From contig NC_080570.1 of assembly GCF_030247185.1 (NCBI RefSeq), positions 81,490,028 to 81,554,027 on the forward strand: 64,000 nt of DNA. The letters are read 5' to 3'. Below, in pieces: positions 37,247 through 49,237 of the stretch. A program made the position numbers and the translations under genes. Every line of letters starts with the position of its first letter. The stretch's first letter is position 1. The notes beneath the pieces are model-generated. The model was not told the origin of the DNA. It saw only the letters and a list, made by a program, of their open reading frames with translations, and did not search any database. The stretch comes from Malaya genurostris (lineage: Eukaryota > Arthropoda > Insecta > Diptera > Culicidae).

Positions 37247-37400
37247 TTTTTTTATTTCAATTATAGAGGCTTTAACATCTTAGGTCATTCACCTCTTCGG
37301 ACCAGAAAATCTTTCTGACCCTATGTGCGCGGTTGGGAATCGAACCCAGGCGGGCTGCGTGAAAGGCATCGACTATCCCATCACGCTACACCCGTCCCCT
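37247..37400 (-). mobile_element. tRNA-derived SINE, complete, 12-bp target duplication
   Basis: Read on the minus strand, the element starts with a tRNA-like head that has an A-box-like TAGCGTGATGGG and a perfect B box GGTTCGATTCC, the two internal RNA polymerase III promoter elements. A tRNA-unrelated body of about 70 bp follows and the element ends in an A-rich tail (T run at 37247 onward on the plus strand). The direct repeat TAGGTCGTATTT flanks it exactly at 37235-37246 and 37401-37412. It resembles the mosquito Feilai type of SINE from memory; the family name is not confirmed. It would be mobilised by a LINE. Confidence 0.93.
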
Positions 37401-37412
37401 TAGGTCGTATTT

Positions 37413-38069
37413 GTTTCTGGCAAACGAACCAACTTCTGCTATTCAGGTTTCGGGAGTATTGTAAATAGTGATCAAAACTGCTAAAGGATCTCACTAACTT
37501 TTCTTCAAGATGGTCAAATCGATTTGCACAAACTTATAGGTTCAAAAGAAAAGTTTTACAATTTCATACGGAATTCCTAAACTTATGGATACTAATTCCG
37601 GTTCCGGAACTACAGGGTAAACAGGATTTGTACATTTTGTTAGATTAAGCCCGAACAAACTTTCTATATCTTATCTATATCTGTGAAAAGTTGCTGTGGT
37701 GGATTGAAACAGGTTTTTTGATATGTTGTAGCGAACCTGCGTTTCTGTTACTTTTGCTTATGTAAGTCAAGCAAAATAGCATGAATCAGCAGCATAGCGT
37801 GTACGAAATAGAACAAAGCGCAATCGTGTTGTGTTTTCTGAAGTCGGATCCGGATGAAATTTCACAGAAGCTTTTAAGACAATGTGAGATTTAATTTGAA
37901 TCAAGGTTTGTAAAAATCGGCTCAAGCATCGCACAGTGGCTCAAAAGCGCAATTTTACGCTCTTAATGAAAATCAGTAAAGTCGTTTCCGAGAAAATTGG
38001 GTGCACATTTTTTATTTCTTGTTTTAGCTATGGCACCATGAGACCTTTCATTTGAATCTAAGTTTGTTG
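37413..38069. repeat. Diverged dispersed repeat, no gene
   Basis: Contains degenerate modules of the dispersed family (GGTTCCGGAACTAC, TTGAATCAAGGTTTGT, CCATGAGACCTTTCATTTG). No coding frame. Confidence 0.55.
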
Positions 38070-38077
38070 ATAATAAC

Positions 38078-38541
38078 CAAGGATGGCTTTTATCGTATCA
38101 AAGAACGCTCACTGGCAACTCTTCACACGATTGAATCAGTGCCATCAAAGAGAGACGGATATCATCGCAACAACAAAAACACGGCATGGCTCATTTAACA
38201 TAGAATAGACACCAGTGCGAAAGCGAATTTCTCTCGATGACCTATTTGAGAAACAAAGGTTAGCTCGCTGCTGTGGGGATTCTCTCTGAAGCAACAAACG
38301 GTCGCTTATTCTCGTTTCGCGATCTGATTCTGTACGGGCAGTGGATAATTGCGATAGAATCGTTTTACTATTGCCGCTTATTCTAACTATGTGCATATAG
38401 CTTTTGTATAAGTTGTGTCTGTGAAAATGTCTGTGAATGCTCCTCCTTCTTGTAGCATCTTCTACCGGATTGAAAATGTTGTATACAATATAGATAGCAA
38501 TATGGCAGCTTCTGTCAAATTTTCGGCAATCACCAACACTG
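38078..38541. mobile_element. hAT-like MITE, 464 bp, 8-bp target duplication
   Basis: A perfect 8-bp direct repeat ATAATAAC lies at 38070-38077 and 38542-38549. Ends are CAAGGATGG and CCAACACTG, an imperfect pair (6 of 9) that fits the hAT CAGNGNTGG form. It interrupts an old dispersed repeat. The 83-residue minus frame inside (38145-38396) has no transposase features. Confidence 0.75.
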
Positions 38542-38549
38542 ATAATAAC

Positions 38550-40440
38550 AACGCAATATATTCCAATCTATGAGAAAATGTGAATGATTTTTTTCGGAAA
38601 TTTCTTAACCGTTAATTACACGCTAAAATGCAAATAAAAGATTTTTGAAATTCTTTACAAAATTCCTGAGAAGTTGATCTAGATTCGACTTTCGGTTCCG
38701 GCATTACAGCGCGATACAAGAAAAATGTTCAATTTCATCAGTATTTTTGCTAAAGTGATGACGAAACGAGGTGCAAATTTTCATAAAACTTACTGTTAAA
38801 TTTATCTAATTGACAGACCTTGTAAGTGGATATATAAATCTTATTTGGGTCTACTAGTCCCCGGTTTCATTTCACTTCCGAACGCACCGGTAATATTGAA
38901 GATTGGCTCCAAACACGGAACTCATTTCGATTTCTCAGCAACGGTTAAACCGATTTTCACGAATCATGATTTAAATAAAAGCTCTTAGTGCTGTGCAATT
39001 TCATCCTCAATTATAGAGCGATGAGTCTCAAAACTTTCAAACTGACATACAGAATTATGCAGAACCGGTACGTATCGGTACGTTATGGTACGGAAGAAGA
39101 AAACACCACCGCCTAGCACACAGCGTGCTTTGTCCAATTTTGTATAGCGTGCAGGGTTGCCACATTTAAATCTATATTAACTTGACATAACTGTTTACTA
39201 AGGTTATGGTAGTTTTTACCCAAAGAAAGTTTTTGATTTGATTCATGCTTGAAAAATAAATTCCTGACAAAATCTTCTATTTTTATTTGGTATTTTTGAA
39301 AGTATAAGTAAAATGAGAAAGGCATCATTACATCACTATGTAGAATAAAAGCAGTTTTTTATATAGTTCTTATAATTAACTAACACATTGCTAAGGATAC
39401 TAAATCGAACGAACGATCAGTTTATGGGAAACTGATGATGCGAAATGTTTCGTTTGGCCATAAAGAACGCTTATGCAAAATTTGGATAGACTGTGTTCCA
39501 TTTTGGCAAACACTATTGAACACTATTTCCGGTGCTCCCAAAATTGGAGATCGGGAATCAGGATAGCCGGATTTAATTTTATTGGGCGTCTACTAACTGA
39601 CTAACGATTGGAACAGTTTAGCGCAAAATTTTGATTTTACGTTTTTTGCTACGCCGCGTGACGATATAAAATGTTTAACTCCTGTTATTCCAGTTACGAA
39701 ATTCATACTGGGATGAAATTCTAAAGTCCGGTACAGAACAAAATTAAATAAGTTTGTGAAAATCGGTCACGCTTTATCGGAGGATAGTGAGTAAGTAATT
39801 AGAAATTGAATTTTTTACATTTATTGTGTAATTCTGGAACCGGCAGTCGGAAAAAGTTTCTAAAGTTGAGAAAATCGGTTTAAAAATGTTACAAAAATGT
39901 TACATACACACATTTTACGTACTCAACGAACTGATTCCATTGTTTTACCAAAACGCACCATTAGCAGACATTCATAGCCGCATCGTGATTCTAGTTTATT
40001 CAACGGGGTTGCAAACTTCTGGTCACGTGTTTACGGTGCTGATGGACACGGTTGTGTTTCCAACCCAAGTTTCGGTATTGGTTATCATTTTCCTTATAGA
40101 GTGTATGACTATGACTAATTTCGATTTTCCTGGTTCCCGGTTTTCGATTAACGACCGAAGATTGTAGCCATAGAACCGACTTTGATTACACCGGTTCCCG
40201 GCTGTGGAAGTACTTGCAATAGTCGATCTCACTTCATTTTCTCAGAGATGGCCTAACCGATCTTAGAATTGATTCACTCTGTAGGTTATACTATTTTATG
40301 GACAACCTTTTAATTTTTCAAAAATAACAAAAAAAATATTTTGAAGAATACCACACATTTTTATATGAAAATATGTAAGATATGAGAAAGACATAATTAT
40401 ATCACTAAGTGAATCAAAACAGATATTTTTAATCTGTTTT
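38550..40440. repeat. Diverged dispersed repeats, no gene
   Basis: At least two copies of the dispersed family. Modules include GACTTTCGGTTCCGG, GAGAAAGGCATCATTACATC (39313) and GAGAAAGACATAATTATATC (40384), which are variants of the terminal module. Frames 39886-40167 and 40023-40232 overlap on opposite strands and neither has domain support. Confidence 0.6.
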
Positions 40441-41010
40441 TTGTTATATATTGCATTGTATTATATTATATCATTTTCTATTAAATGCACTGCAGTTCTA
40501 CTTCACAAATTTGACGAATTCCAAACAAGAATCTATGATAACACTAGTAGTCTCAACATAGACACGAACAAAATCGTCTACCAAATTATGGACGAAGTTA
40601 AATTTTTATCGTCAAAATTTTCTAACCCAAGGCCAGAAAACAAATTCGCCCATTCAAGCTTACAAGAAGAACTATTGGACTGTAATCTTGAACTCGACAG
40701 CACAACTTTAGAAAAAGAGAAGGGAATTCAAACATGCGACCGTGGCTGGTGCTGGAAGTAAAAAATCTGGAAACGAGACTGGAGTGAGTATGACATGAAA
40801 AATCGGAAGCGGAAACAACAAAATAATACAAATTTCAACAACAACAATAACAGAAACAAATATTACAGTATACACAGTAAAAATAACAACAACAACTACA
40901 GCAGCAAACACGACAACAACAACCACAACGTGCACTCCAACAGCAATTTCAACACCAATAGTAATAATACCTTTTTTTATTTTTCTTTTATTGTTATTAA
41001 TTCCATCTGA
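40441..41010 (+). pseudogene. LINE ORF1-like region, Asn-rich
   Basis: Two open pieces (40441-40761 and 40795-41010) are joined through a single stop (after RGWCWK). The first has KFDEFQTRIYDNTSS and EEKGIQTCDRG-like sequence; the second is basic and then strongly Asn-rich from AAC repeats. The position upstream of the endonuclease suggests ORF1, but no zinc knuckle is visible, so the assignment is tentative. Confidence 0.4.
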
Positions 41011-41089
41011 CTAAAGTCTACCTGCCACAACAATAACAATAATATGTCATTACAATATACCTTACCCTTGGACAAGGGCTTACTAGCAC

Positions 41090-43016
41090 AGGTTCAATTG
41101 AAACAAATAAACACCAAAAATTTGAAGATGTTAGGACCAAAGTATTTATATCAGGACAAAAACATATTTTTGCCTCTGTGTATTTTCCCCCTGAAAATGC
41201 TAACAAAACAACTTTCGAGCTATTCTTTCAAACCGTAGAAAAATTATGTCGAATATGGAACCAGAAGTTAAGTTACACATATACGGGGACTTTAACCAAC
41301 GAAACCACCCGCAATTGAAAAATCTGAAAAATAGAAAGCAAAAAGCACCTAAGACTTATAGAAAAGATAATAGTGTTATCAATCTACAAAACTACCTCGA
41401 CATTTGCAATGATCTGAAAATAGCAATTAACTCGGCCCGCGAGGATAATAATATAATAGTTGAAAGCGAAATCAAAGAGCCTCCTAAAAATTTCTTTAGC
41501 TATGTTAAAACAATAAGAACCTTCCTTCCCAGATGAACCTAGACGGAACTACTGAAATTTGTAATCTATTTGCATTTTTTTTCAATAAATATATACATCA
41601 TATGCCGAGACAGATCGTGAACGTGACTATTTTTCCTTTATACCAGAGCTTTCTAACGACATCAGTTTCAATCAATTATCAAAGCAAGTAATATTCACTG
41701 CACTTGAAAACCTCAACGCAGCAAAGGGACCTGGACCTGACGAATACCACCAATCCTTTTGAAACAATTAGCGACTGAACTCACAACACAATTACACCAT
41801 CTCTTCAACTTATCTCTAAGAACAGGAATATTTCCAGAAACATGGAAATCCTCCTTCTTACATGGAAATTCTCCTTCTTAAATCAGGCTCAAAATCAAAC
41901 ATACGTAATTATCGAGGTATTGCCATTATCTCGTGTATTCCAAAATTATTTGAAAAAATTATCGATGGAAAAATATTTCAACGAGTAAAACATTACATAA
42001 CTCCAAAACAACATGGCTTTTTCAAAGGTCGGTCTACGTCAATAAAATCGTTCTATACTGACTTCAGCAAAGCATTCGACAGAATTGACATACCATTATT
42101 ACTGCTCAAAATTAAAAAAATACGGCATAACACAAAAACTTTTGGAAAGGCTTGAATCACAAAACGTAAACGTCAAAACGTAAAAAAACTGTACGCTATC
42201 AAAACACAGACTCCAAATTAATAAATGTCACTTCAGGTGTACCCCAAGGTTCACATTTAGGCCCTCTTCTGTTTATCTTGTACGTAAATGCCATTTCCTT
42301 CCCACTCAAACATCTAAAAGTAATTGTATATGCAGACGACATGAAGCTCTTTATGGAAATAAAAAATACTGTAGATGCTGAAGTATTCCAATATGAAACT
42401 AACGTATTCAACATTTAGTGCAATAAAAGTTTACTCCAACTAAACGTTACGAAATATAGTTCAAAAACGTTTAGTAGAAAAATCATGTATCCTTCTATTA
42501 ATATATATTTAGGAAATGTAAAATTATTACCTAGGCCTAATTTTAGACTCAAAACTTACTTTCGTGGAGCATTGTAATACAATTGTTAATAAAGCAAATA
42601 GTATGTTAGGCTTTATTAAACGTTTCAGTCATAACTTTCAGGACCCTTACACAGTAAAATTATTATATACAATTTATTTCAGGCCAATTTTGGAATACTG
42701 CAGCATAGTATTGAACCCATGGTCCTCCGTACACGAAGAACGCAACGAATCTGTCACCAAATATTTTCTACTGTATGCGCTTCATAGACTAAACTGGACT
42801 AAATTTCCTCTTCCATCATATAAGTCGCGTTGTATGCTCATAAACATACAAACACTCGAAGAACGCCGCAAAGCTACAACGCTTTATTTTGTCAACGACA
42901 TTATTTCTCAACGAGTACAATCTGAATCATTGCTTTCACAACTAAAATTTTATGCTCCCAGCCGAAGTCGTCAAATATTCTCGAAAAAAAAAAAAAACAA
43001 ACTGTGCCAAAACTAA
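41090..43016 (+). pseudogene. LINE ORF2 (endonuclease and reverse transcriptase), broken
   Basis: Endonuclease: FASVYFPPENANKTTFELFF (about 41176) in one frame, then after a frameshift LHIYGDFNQ (41269 on). Reverse transcriptase: NLNAAKGPGPDEY (about 41712), NYRGIAIISCIPKLFEKII (41909 on), ITPKQHGFFKGRST, DFSKAFDRIDI (motif A), GVPQGSHLGPLLF (about 42236) and YADDMKLF (about 42330, motif C with both aspartates). Tail: ANSMLGFIKRFSHNFQDPY... RPILEYCSIVLNPW. A 20-bp direct duplication at 41842-41881 adds one of the frame changes. Catalytic motifs survive but the frame is broken several times. Confidence 0.88.
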
Positions 43017-43195
43017 TCCTGTTAATCAAATGATGCGCTTTTATAACGAAAACTGTCGAAAAATCGACCTAACTATGTCTAGGAAACAAATAAAAGAAAA
43101 CCAAATCATAGAAATAATGTGTAGCATATAAGAAACCATTGTAACTTGTTTGTTTGTCTGTAGTCTACATTTGTTTGACGAATAAATAAATAAAT

Positions 43196-43341
43196 TATAT
43201 CATATTATATTATATTATATTATATTATATTATATTATATTATATCATATGATATTATATTATATTATATTATATTATATTATATTATATTATATTATAT
43301 TATATTATATTATATTATATTATATTATATTATATTATATT
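43196..43341. repeat. (ATTAT)n pentanucleotide repeat
   Basis: About 146 bp with period 5, a few substitutions (a CATATGATATT block near 43246). It directly follows the LINE tail. Confidence 0.95.
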
Positions 43342-43671
43342 ATTATCATTTTTTGATAACTATTTTTTGGAATATGAGTTAAAATTAAATTATTAAAATT
43401 TAAATTGTTCAGCCGCAAGTAGTGACTTTTCAGCCCTATTATATACATGATTTGGTTATTACCATGAAGACATCGTTTGCTTCCTCAATTCTGAGATTTT
43501 TGTGTAGGGGAAATTCTAAACCTACTTGTATTGTGTAATGGGGAAAAGGAACTTATATACTAACTTACTAACTAATACAGAAAGCGAATCGATTCAATTG
43601 AAGATTGCATCGATTTTTGTTGGATATTGCTTATAATATTATGTGACATTACATCTAATGGTTCTACGAGG

Positions 43672-44085
43672 TCTGTTCAAAAAGTACCCGGAATACTCAT
43701 TTTTTACATACAGGAAAAAATCACACGGAGCGATATCTGGTGAATAAGGAGGTTGGGGTATGATTAAAGTCTTGTTTGCGTTTGTTTTTTGGATCAAAAT
43801 TCAGCAGTTTTGGAACGAATTTTGCTGCCACTCGTTTCATGCCCAAAACATTTGAAAAAATATGATGGCATGAGCCAACTGATATGCCAACTTCATTAGC
43901 AACTTCTCTAATAGTGATTCGGTGATCATCCATAATCATTTTTTCCACTTTTCCCACATTTTCATCGATTATTGACGTGCTGTGTCGACGAGAGCGTTCG
44001 TCGTCTTCAACGTCTTCGCGGCCATCTTGGAAACGCTTATACCACTCGTAAACACTTGTTTTTTCATAGCAGACTCACCGTAGAC
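43672..44085 (-). mobile_element. Internally deleted mariner
   Basis: On the minus strand, VYEWYKRFQDGREDVEDDERSR and then VEKMIMDDHRITIREVANEVGISVGSCHHIF give the second helix-turn-helix of a mariner transposase. After the codons for NKRKQ the frame changes and the next recognisable block is PPYSPDIAPCDFFL, which carries the third catalytic D. The whole region with the first two aspartates is missing. One terminal repeat (GTTCAAAAAGTACCCGGAAT, from about 43676) is present. Confidence 0.88.
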
Positions 44086-44350
44086 TCTAAATTTTATTTA
44101 AAGAACTATTAATATTACTTTTCTTGCAAATCGCTCAGATCATCAATTTAGTGCAAATCTAGAATAATTTTATAGATTGTGCACTTCTCGCTGCGCGAAA
44201 TTCGCACCAAACGAATACAAATAAAGCCAGCATACGGCATACCAATATCGTAGAAAATACTTTCTGAAACCCTGAAATAAATCCCGCGATTACATCATTC
44301 AGCTGCTAGTCGTTTGCGTAGGAGTAACAGAAAAAATACATTTAATCAGC
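44085..44350 (-). repeat. Diverged solo copy related to the 553-bp tandem array
   Basis: Reverse complement of the 553-bp unit: GTGCAAATCTAGAATAATTT..AGATTGTGCACTTCTCGCTG..GAAATTC matches the unit's AGTGCACAAATCTAACCAAATTG / CACACAGCG block with many changes. This shows that the array unit also exists as a dispersed sequence. Confidence 0.55.
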
Positions 44351-45110
44351 CGAAAAATGAGAAATGATTATCTGAAATGAAGTAGTCAACCTTAAAATTC
44401 TATACGTTGGCATTTTTGTAGCCGTTAGAACCGCTCTTTTGAACATTTGATCAATTATGTTCGTTGTACGCTCCGCTTACAACAAGTGCGGAAAATTCAT
44501 CAAAGTATGAACACAACGGAGAGAATACATATACGAATCAACAGTTCTAAGGGCCATAAATGATAGTGTTATAATCCGCATTACGGTCATTTAGTTCCAA
44601 ACCATTTTCAGTGTCTCCACATAAAATCAAGCAAAGAGTTAATTGGGTTCAATCATATACATTAATTTGATTTTGAAAAATCGATTTTCTATCAAAATAA
44701 GTCTCGTCGTGGACGACTCGGTGCGGGACGTTAGCGCTGTAGAGAAGGGCACACAAACATGTGGCAGATTTACTTTGTGCGCCGTTCGCCAAATGAGAGG
44801 CAACCGATTTGTTCGGAATTTTGCTCGTGGAAATAATTGTCAACTGTGTTGAAAGTTGGAAAAATGGTTACATTCGGTTCTTTTCAGAATCCAAAGCTAT
44901 TCACAAATATCTAATGAGATATTTGCTTGAAATGGATAATTTACTAGAAGAACAATGTACAAAAATAAATGTACGTTTTTAAAGTGATCTGCCCCTTGTC
45001 GACAGCAGTCCTAAGTCAATCTCGCGGTTATGTATTACAAGTTTTTACTGGAATGCTTCAGGTTCAATTTGGCATTTTTATCAGTAAAACGAAAGTAATA
45101 TAAAAGATAT
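44351..45110. other. No recognisable gene
   Basis: Overlapping frames at 44643-44852 (+) and 44649-44843 (-) are mutual shadows without domain support. Confidence 0.4.
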
Positions 45111-45113
45111 TAT

Positions 45114-45326
45114 GGCGCGTACCCAGAATTTTTTTGGGGGGTGTTCCAGTTGATCAATTCCCTTACGAGCGGAAATACTTGATTTTTTTTCTTCTTATGA
45201 AGTCGTTTATTGGAAATCATCCATTATTAAGTGACTTAAATATTCAAAGATAAGGGTTTTAATAACATTATTTTTAGAATTTCGGAGGGGGTTTTAACCC
45301 CTAAACCAACCACCTGTATACGCGCC
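45114..45326. mobile_element. Short MITE with GGCGCGTA termini
   Basis: Terminal inverted repeats GGCGCGTACCCAG (45114-45126) and, reverse-complemented from the right end, GGCGCGTATACAG. Length about 213 bp. A related single end (CAGGCGCGTATCCAG) occurs at 63172. No clear target duplication was resolved. Confidence 0.65.
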
Positions 45327-45449
45327 TGACTGTAAGTCTACATGCATCCACTAATAATGCCTTTAAATAAATAAATAAATAAATAAATATAAAACTGCTG
45401 AAAAGTTCAATAATGATTTTTCAACAACGCGATTCTCATTGAAAATGAT

Positions 45450-45960
45450 TTCAAATGAAAAAAAAATCAATTGTGAAAAGTTCACTAGCGTACAGAATGA
45501 TAGTTAAGAAAAAATTTTGAATATATCTGATATGATTCTCGACCAGAAGATTTTCGGGAAATGAGTTTTCATAGCCGTTGAATCTCAACTCTTCACTGAA
45601 TGCATGATGAATTCGCCGATGAACAAAAACTGAACCTTTCTGGAAATGCTCATTGTGCGTCGGGTGGTTGATAAGTGAATCAATAATGGTGATGTATTTG
45701 AAATTAGTTTTGCATGATATCATGAATAAAAGCAACAAGTGCTGTAATTAATCATAGTTAGAATGACAATAAAAACATTAATTTAAGCAATCACAAATCA
45801 TGTTATGCAGCTGATTAAAAAATAATATTCGATTCAGCTTGAATGTCATACGCAGAAGTAACAGGAGCGCAGACTGCCGCTATGCCAATTCAAACGCGCC
45901 ATTCGAACACTGCGGCTACAGTGTGTTCGAGACTTGCTGACAATGCCGCGCTCTTGTTGC
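45450..45960. repeat. Dispersed repeat, uninterrupted copy
   Basis: The part 45770-45950 matches 48110-48196 plus 48725-48810 (ATGCAGCTGATTAA, GAAGTAACAG, CAATTCAAACGCGCC). This copy lacks the insert found at 48197-48724. Confidence 0.65.
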
Positions 45961-46070
45961 TTCTATGAATCAAATTTAAGCTAAATAACTTCGGTGTCGA
46001 ACTGAAGCGTAGTGGAAATTCAGCATCGAAATATTATCGGAGACTTTTCTCCTTTTCGATTATCTCTTTA

Positions 46071-46202
46071 GCGATATTTCTGTGGGTGAAAATTCACAAT
46101 CAAGTTCGCTGACACTAAAATTCAATTGTGAATATAGCGATATTTCTGTGGGTGAAAATTAACCATCAAGTTCGCTGACACTAAAATTCATTTGTGAGTT
46201 TC
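46071..46202. repeat. 66-bp direct tandem duplication
   Basis: GCGATATTTCTGTGGGTGAA begins at 46071 and again at 46137, and the rest of the unit also matches with few changes. Two copies only. Confidence 0.9.
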
Positions 46203-47433
46203 AAGCTTCAGAGTTTTGTGGATGTTTGTTTCATGAATGAAAATATGTGAAAGTAATTATTTCAGTTCCTGGATTCTCTTGAGGTGATTTTTTTACAAGT
46301 GATAGTGAAATGAACTTTTTCTGATCATGATTTTCCCGACACTGCACATACATACACATACATATACATACACCTAGTGTAAGTGTGGGTTACGTATTGA
46401 ACATAGTTTTTCTATAAACATAGTTACGTTATCCTGAAAACTTTGAATGGTATGTAGTTTTGTTCTTCTGAATTTATAGTGAAAAAAAATGGTTATTCGA
46501 TAAATTTCATTCGGCTGATATATAAATCTATTTAGTCATCACTTGAAAATTTTAGAAACATCTGCTATAAATTAAAAGAGTAAAAGTTGTCCAGAAGTAC
46601 CCACTTACCAGTAAGGTGAACAATTAGCTAAGAAGCGTGTCTATACGCTCTTAGAGTTCTGCAAAACTAATCTCTGGACGGACGGATTGGAATTCCGGCT
46701 TTCGGCTTCTAAATTACTGGCTAATTACTTTGTTTGGTCTACAGATTTTGGTAGGATGATCAAATAAACTTAATTCAGTCATGCCGGTACTCGGTTGTCG
46801 GTCTAGGAAGGTATAATGATCAAAAACTCTCAATTAGAATGATTTCTCAAAGATGGCTAAACCGATTTTTATAAATTTGGTATCAAATGTTTTACAATAC
46901 CTTGGGTAACTGATAAATTTAACCGTCTTCGGCTACAGCGGTTTCCGGTTCCGGAAGTACCGGAATAAGGGATGGATAAAATCTCCAAAATAGAGTTTAC
47001 TTCTTTTTTTCAAAGACGGCAAAACCGAATTTCATACACTAAAATTTAAATAAAATGACTTATAGTCGCTTACAAAATCGAATTCGATCTCGCAATTTTT
47101 AATTTTTGAAGTTGTTGTTTTAACTAATAATTAGTTGATTTAACCAATTCGCTATTTGATTTGCACATCTTCAAGTAGTTATAAAATATGTTGTTTTTAA
47201 TGCTGTCTAATGTCATCTAAAACAACTAAAACCGATTTGTTTTTCAACTCACATAACTGTTAAATCAAGAACAAGGTCGGTTGTTGTAACTAAAATCTTT
47301 ATTGAAATTGAAAGATGTGTGTCTTGACTAACTGACAGCATTTTTTTTTAACCAAAAATTTTGTTATTTCAACCATCGTTTCTGTTGATCGAAAATCAAA
47401 AATGACAGTTTAGAAAAAACAACGATCGATAAG
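46203..47433. other. Diverged dispersed repeat, no gene
   Basis: About 46770-47080 has TTCCGGTTCCGGAAGTACCGG and AGATGGCTAAACCGATTTT modules of the dispersed family. The rest is unassigned AT-rich DNA. Confidence 0.5.
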
Positions 47434-48196
47434 TTGGGGGCTGTCCATAAAAGACGTCACGCCGCAAGGGATGTGTCTCACAAAACGTGACCTTTTGTGA
47501 CAGGGGGAAGGGGGGAGGGTTGTTGGATTGTGACGTCCAATATTTTCAATGAGCGCATTTTTGAAATACCTAATTATATTACTGCTTTGCCCTATTTCCT
47601 GAAACAGTCTCCACAATAAATTCATTAGGAAAATGTGTTTGTGGATGTAAAAGCTTCTTCTTGTAAATTCGGAAATGAATGATGCAGGGAATCATACTTG
47701 TTGTGATCAGCAAAAGTGCACGGAGGGGCAAGTAAGTTAGCGAAATTAATATATAAGTAAATTAGCGAAATTATTTATTATGAGTAAAAAAAGAAGCCTT
47801 CAAACGGTTTAACTTAAGTTATGCACTGACAATTTTAGTCGATGTATATGAGTTTGGGTGCACCAATCGCTTGGAATTATGGATTTTTTAACTTTCGGAA
47901 ATCTTATGATAGGTCGTAAGCAGATGTGGAATATAAACCACACAAAGAATGAAAGCATTTCAAAAAGTTTGTTTGGTCTGTCGCATCGAAATTTCATGCT
48001 TCTTGATGTATTTGAAATTCATTCAGCAATATCATGTTGGCGGAGTAATATCAATAAAACCAACAAATAACATTAACATATATGTTGTGATTATCTATAA
48101 TTGTAATGATAAGAAAAACATGTTCAATCATAAAGCATGTCATGCAGCTGATTAATTTAACCTGTTTAGCTTGTATATCATACACAGAAGTAACAG

Positions 48197-48724
48197 CCCG
48201 GATAGAAGTGATTTGCAAACAAATTATTAAAACCAAACAACTAAATGTTAGAAAATAACATTATTTAATTTGAAATTGGAGAGTTAAAATATCAAAAATC
48301 ATTGAAAAGTCTGCATGAGAAAATAGCAGCAAAATATAAAATTCCACCATTGTTACTTCAAAGCAAGAGCAAAACATTAATAGAAGACGAATTATTCAGT
48401 AATTTGATTTTCTAGCTTTGATAATAGTATATCACAAGAATTTCTTATTCTGATGCAGTATATTCAATTGTATTCCATTTGAAAAAAGAACTACTGGATC
48501 AATTGTACTTAATGAAATTGGTATGCCTTATCAATAACGAAATAAGATATAATAACAAATCTTGACGCTAAATTAATTTTGTCTAATCTATCAAGAAGAT
48601 TCCTTCGATTAAATATCAAGAAAATATGAAGTATTGCTATGACAGCACAGGAACATCAAGACGAGATATGATGGTAATATTTGTTATTATTTTGATTTTC
48701 GTTTACTATTCACATCTACCCGGG
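48197..48724. mobile_element. Small insert with CCCGG termini in a dispersed repeat
   Basis: Termini CCCGGATAGAAGTG and (reverse-complemented) CCCGGGTAGATGTG agree at 12 of 14. Comparison with the uninterrupted paralogue (about 45892-45900: GTAACAG then GAGCGCAG) places the insertion precisely, with AG on both sides as a possible 2-bp target duplication. The interior does not code. Confidence 0.7.
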
Positions 48725-49237
48725 AGGAGTGCAAGTTTTGCTAGGTCAATTCAAACGCGCCTTTTAAACGCAGCGCCTGCTGTGTGCTCAAACCCTGTGC
48801 TCCTATTACTTCCATAAATGTCAATGTCAATGTCATGTCAAAAAGCGTTTTATTGAGTTTAATCAAAATAGTGCATCATCATAAACATCATCATCAGCAT
48901 CAACCAGCTGGAAGTAAAACAAAGTCTTTTGTTGCTCTAATCACTATGTGGTGTGAAATATTTTTCTAAACTAATTTTGCTTGGAACATTGCTATTGCGT
49001 AGGGAATGCTGTCAAATTAACAATATCAATGTGATTACGATCCAAACTTATAATTTTCATGAAATTTTCATCTAAAAAAAGATGTGAAGAGAAGAAGTGT
49101 TAAAAGAGCATTTCCCTAAGATACAAAATTGACAATGTTCCATGATTTCGGAAAAGTCTCATTGACACGCGTAATCCTTAGTTATAAATTCCTGTAGAAT
49201 TGCTGTTATTACTAATTTTCACACCCCTTAGCAGAGG

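Larger units (their letters stand above)
40441..43190 (+). mobile_element. Third LINE relic (Jockey/CR1-like), plus strand
   Basis: In order: an ORF1-like region rich in Asn/Gln/Lys (40441-41000), endonuclease pieces (41090-41540), reverse transcriptase (41640-42420) and the C-terminal tail (42564-43016). The element ends in AATAAATAAATAAATTATAT at about 43178-43195 and runs into an (ATTAT)n tract. Frameshifts and stops are frequent. The 5' flank also has ATTATATTATATCATTTT (about 40457). Confidence 0.82.

Noticed and set aside
37320..37400. Possible tRNA gene (B box GGTTCGATTCC)
   Set aside because: The head is followed by an unrelated body and tail and is flanked by a 12-bp target duplication, so it is a SINE.
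39433..39452. CTGATGATGCGAAATG resembling a hammerhead core
   Set aside because: There is no room for stem II between the CTGATGA and GAAA boxes, and no stem III partner was found.
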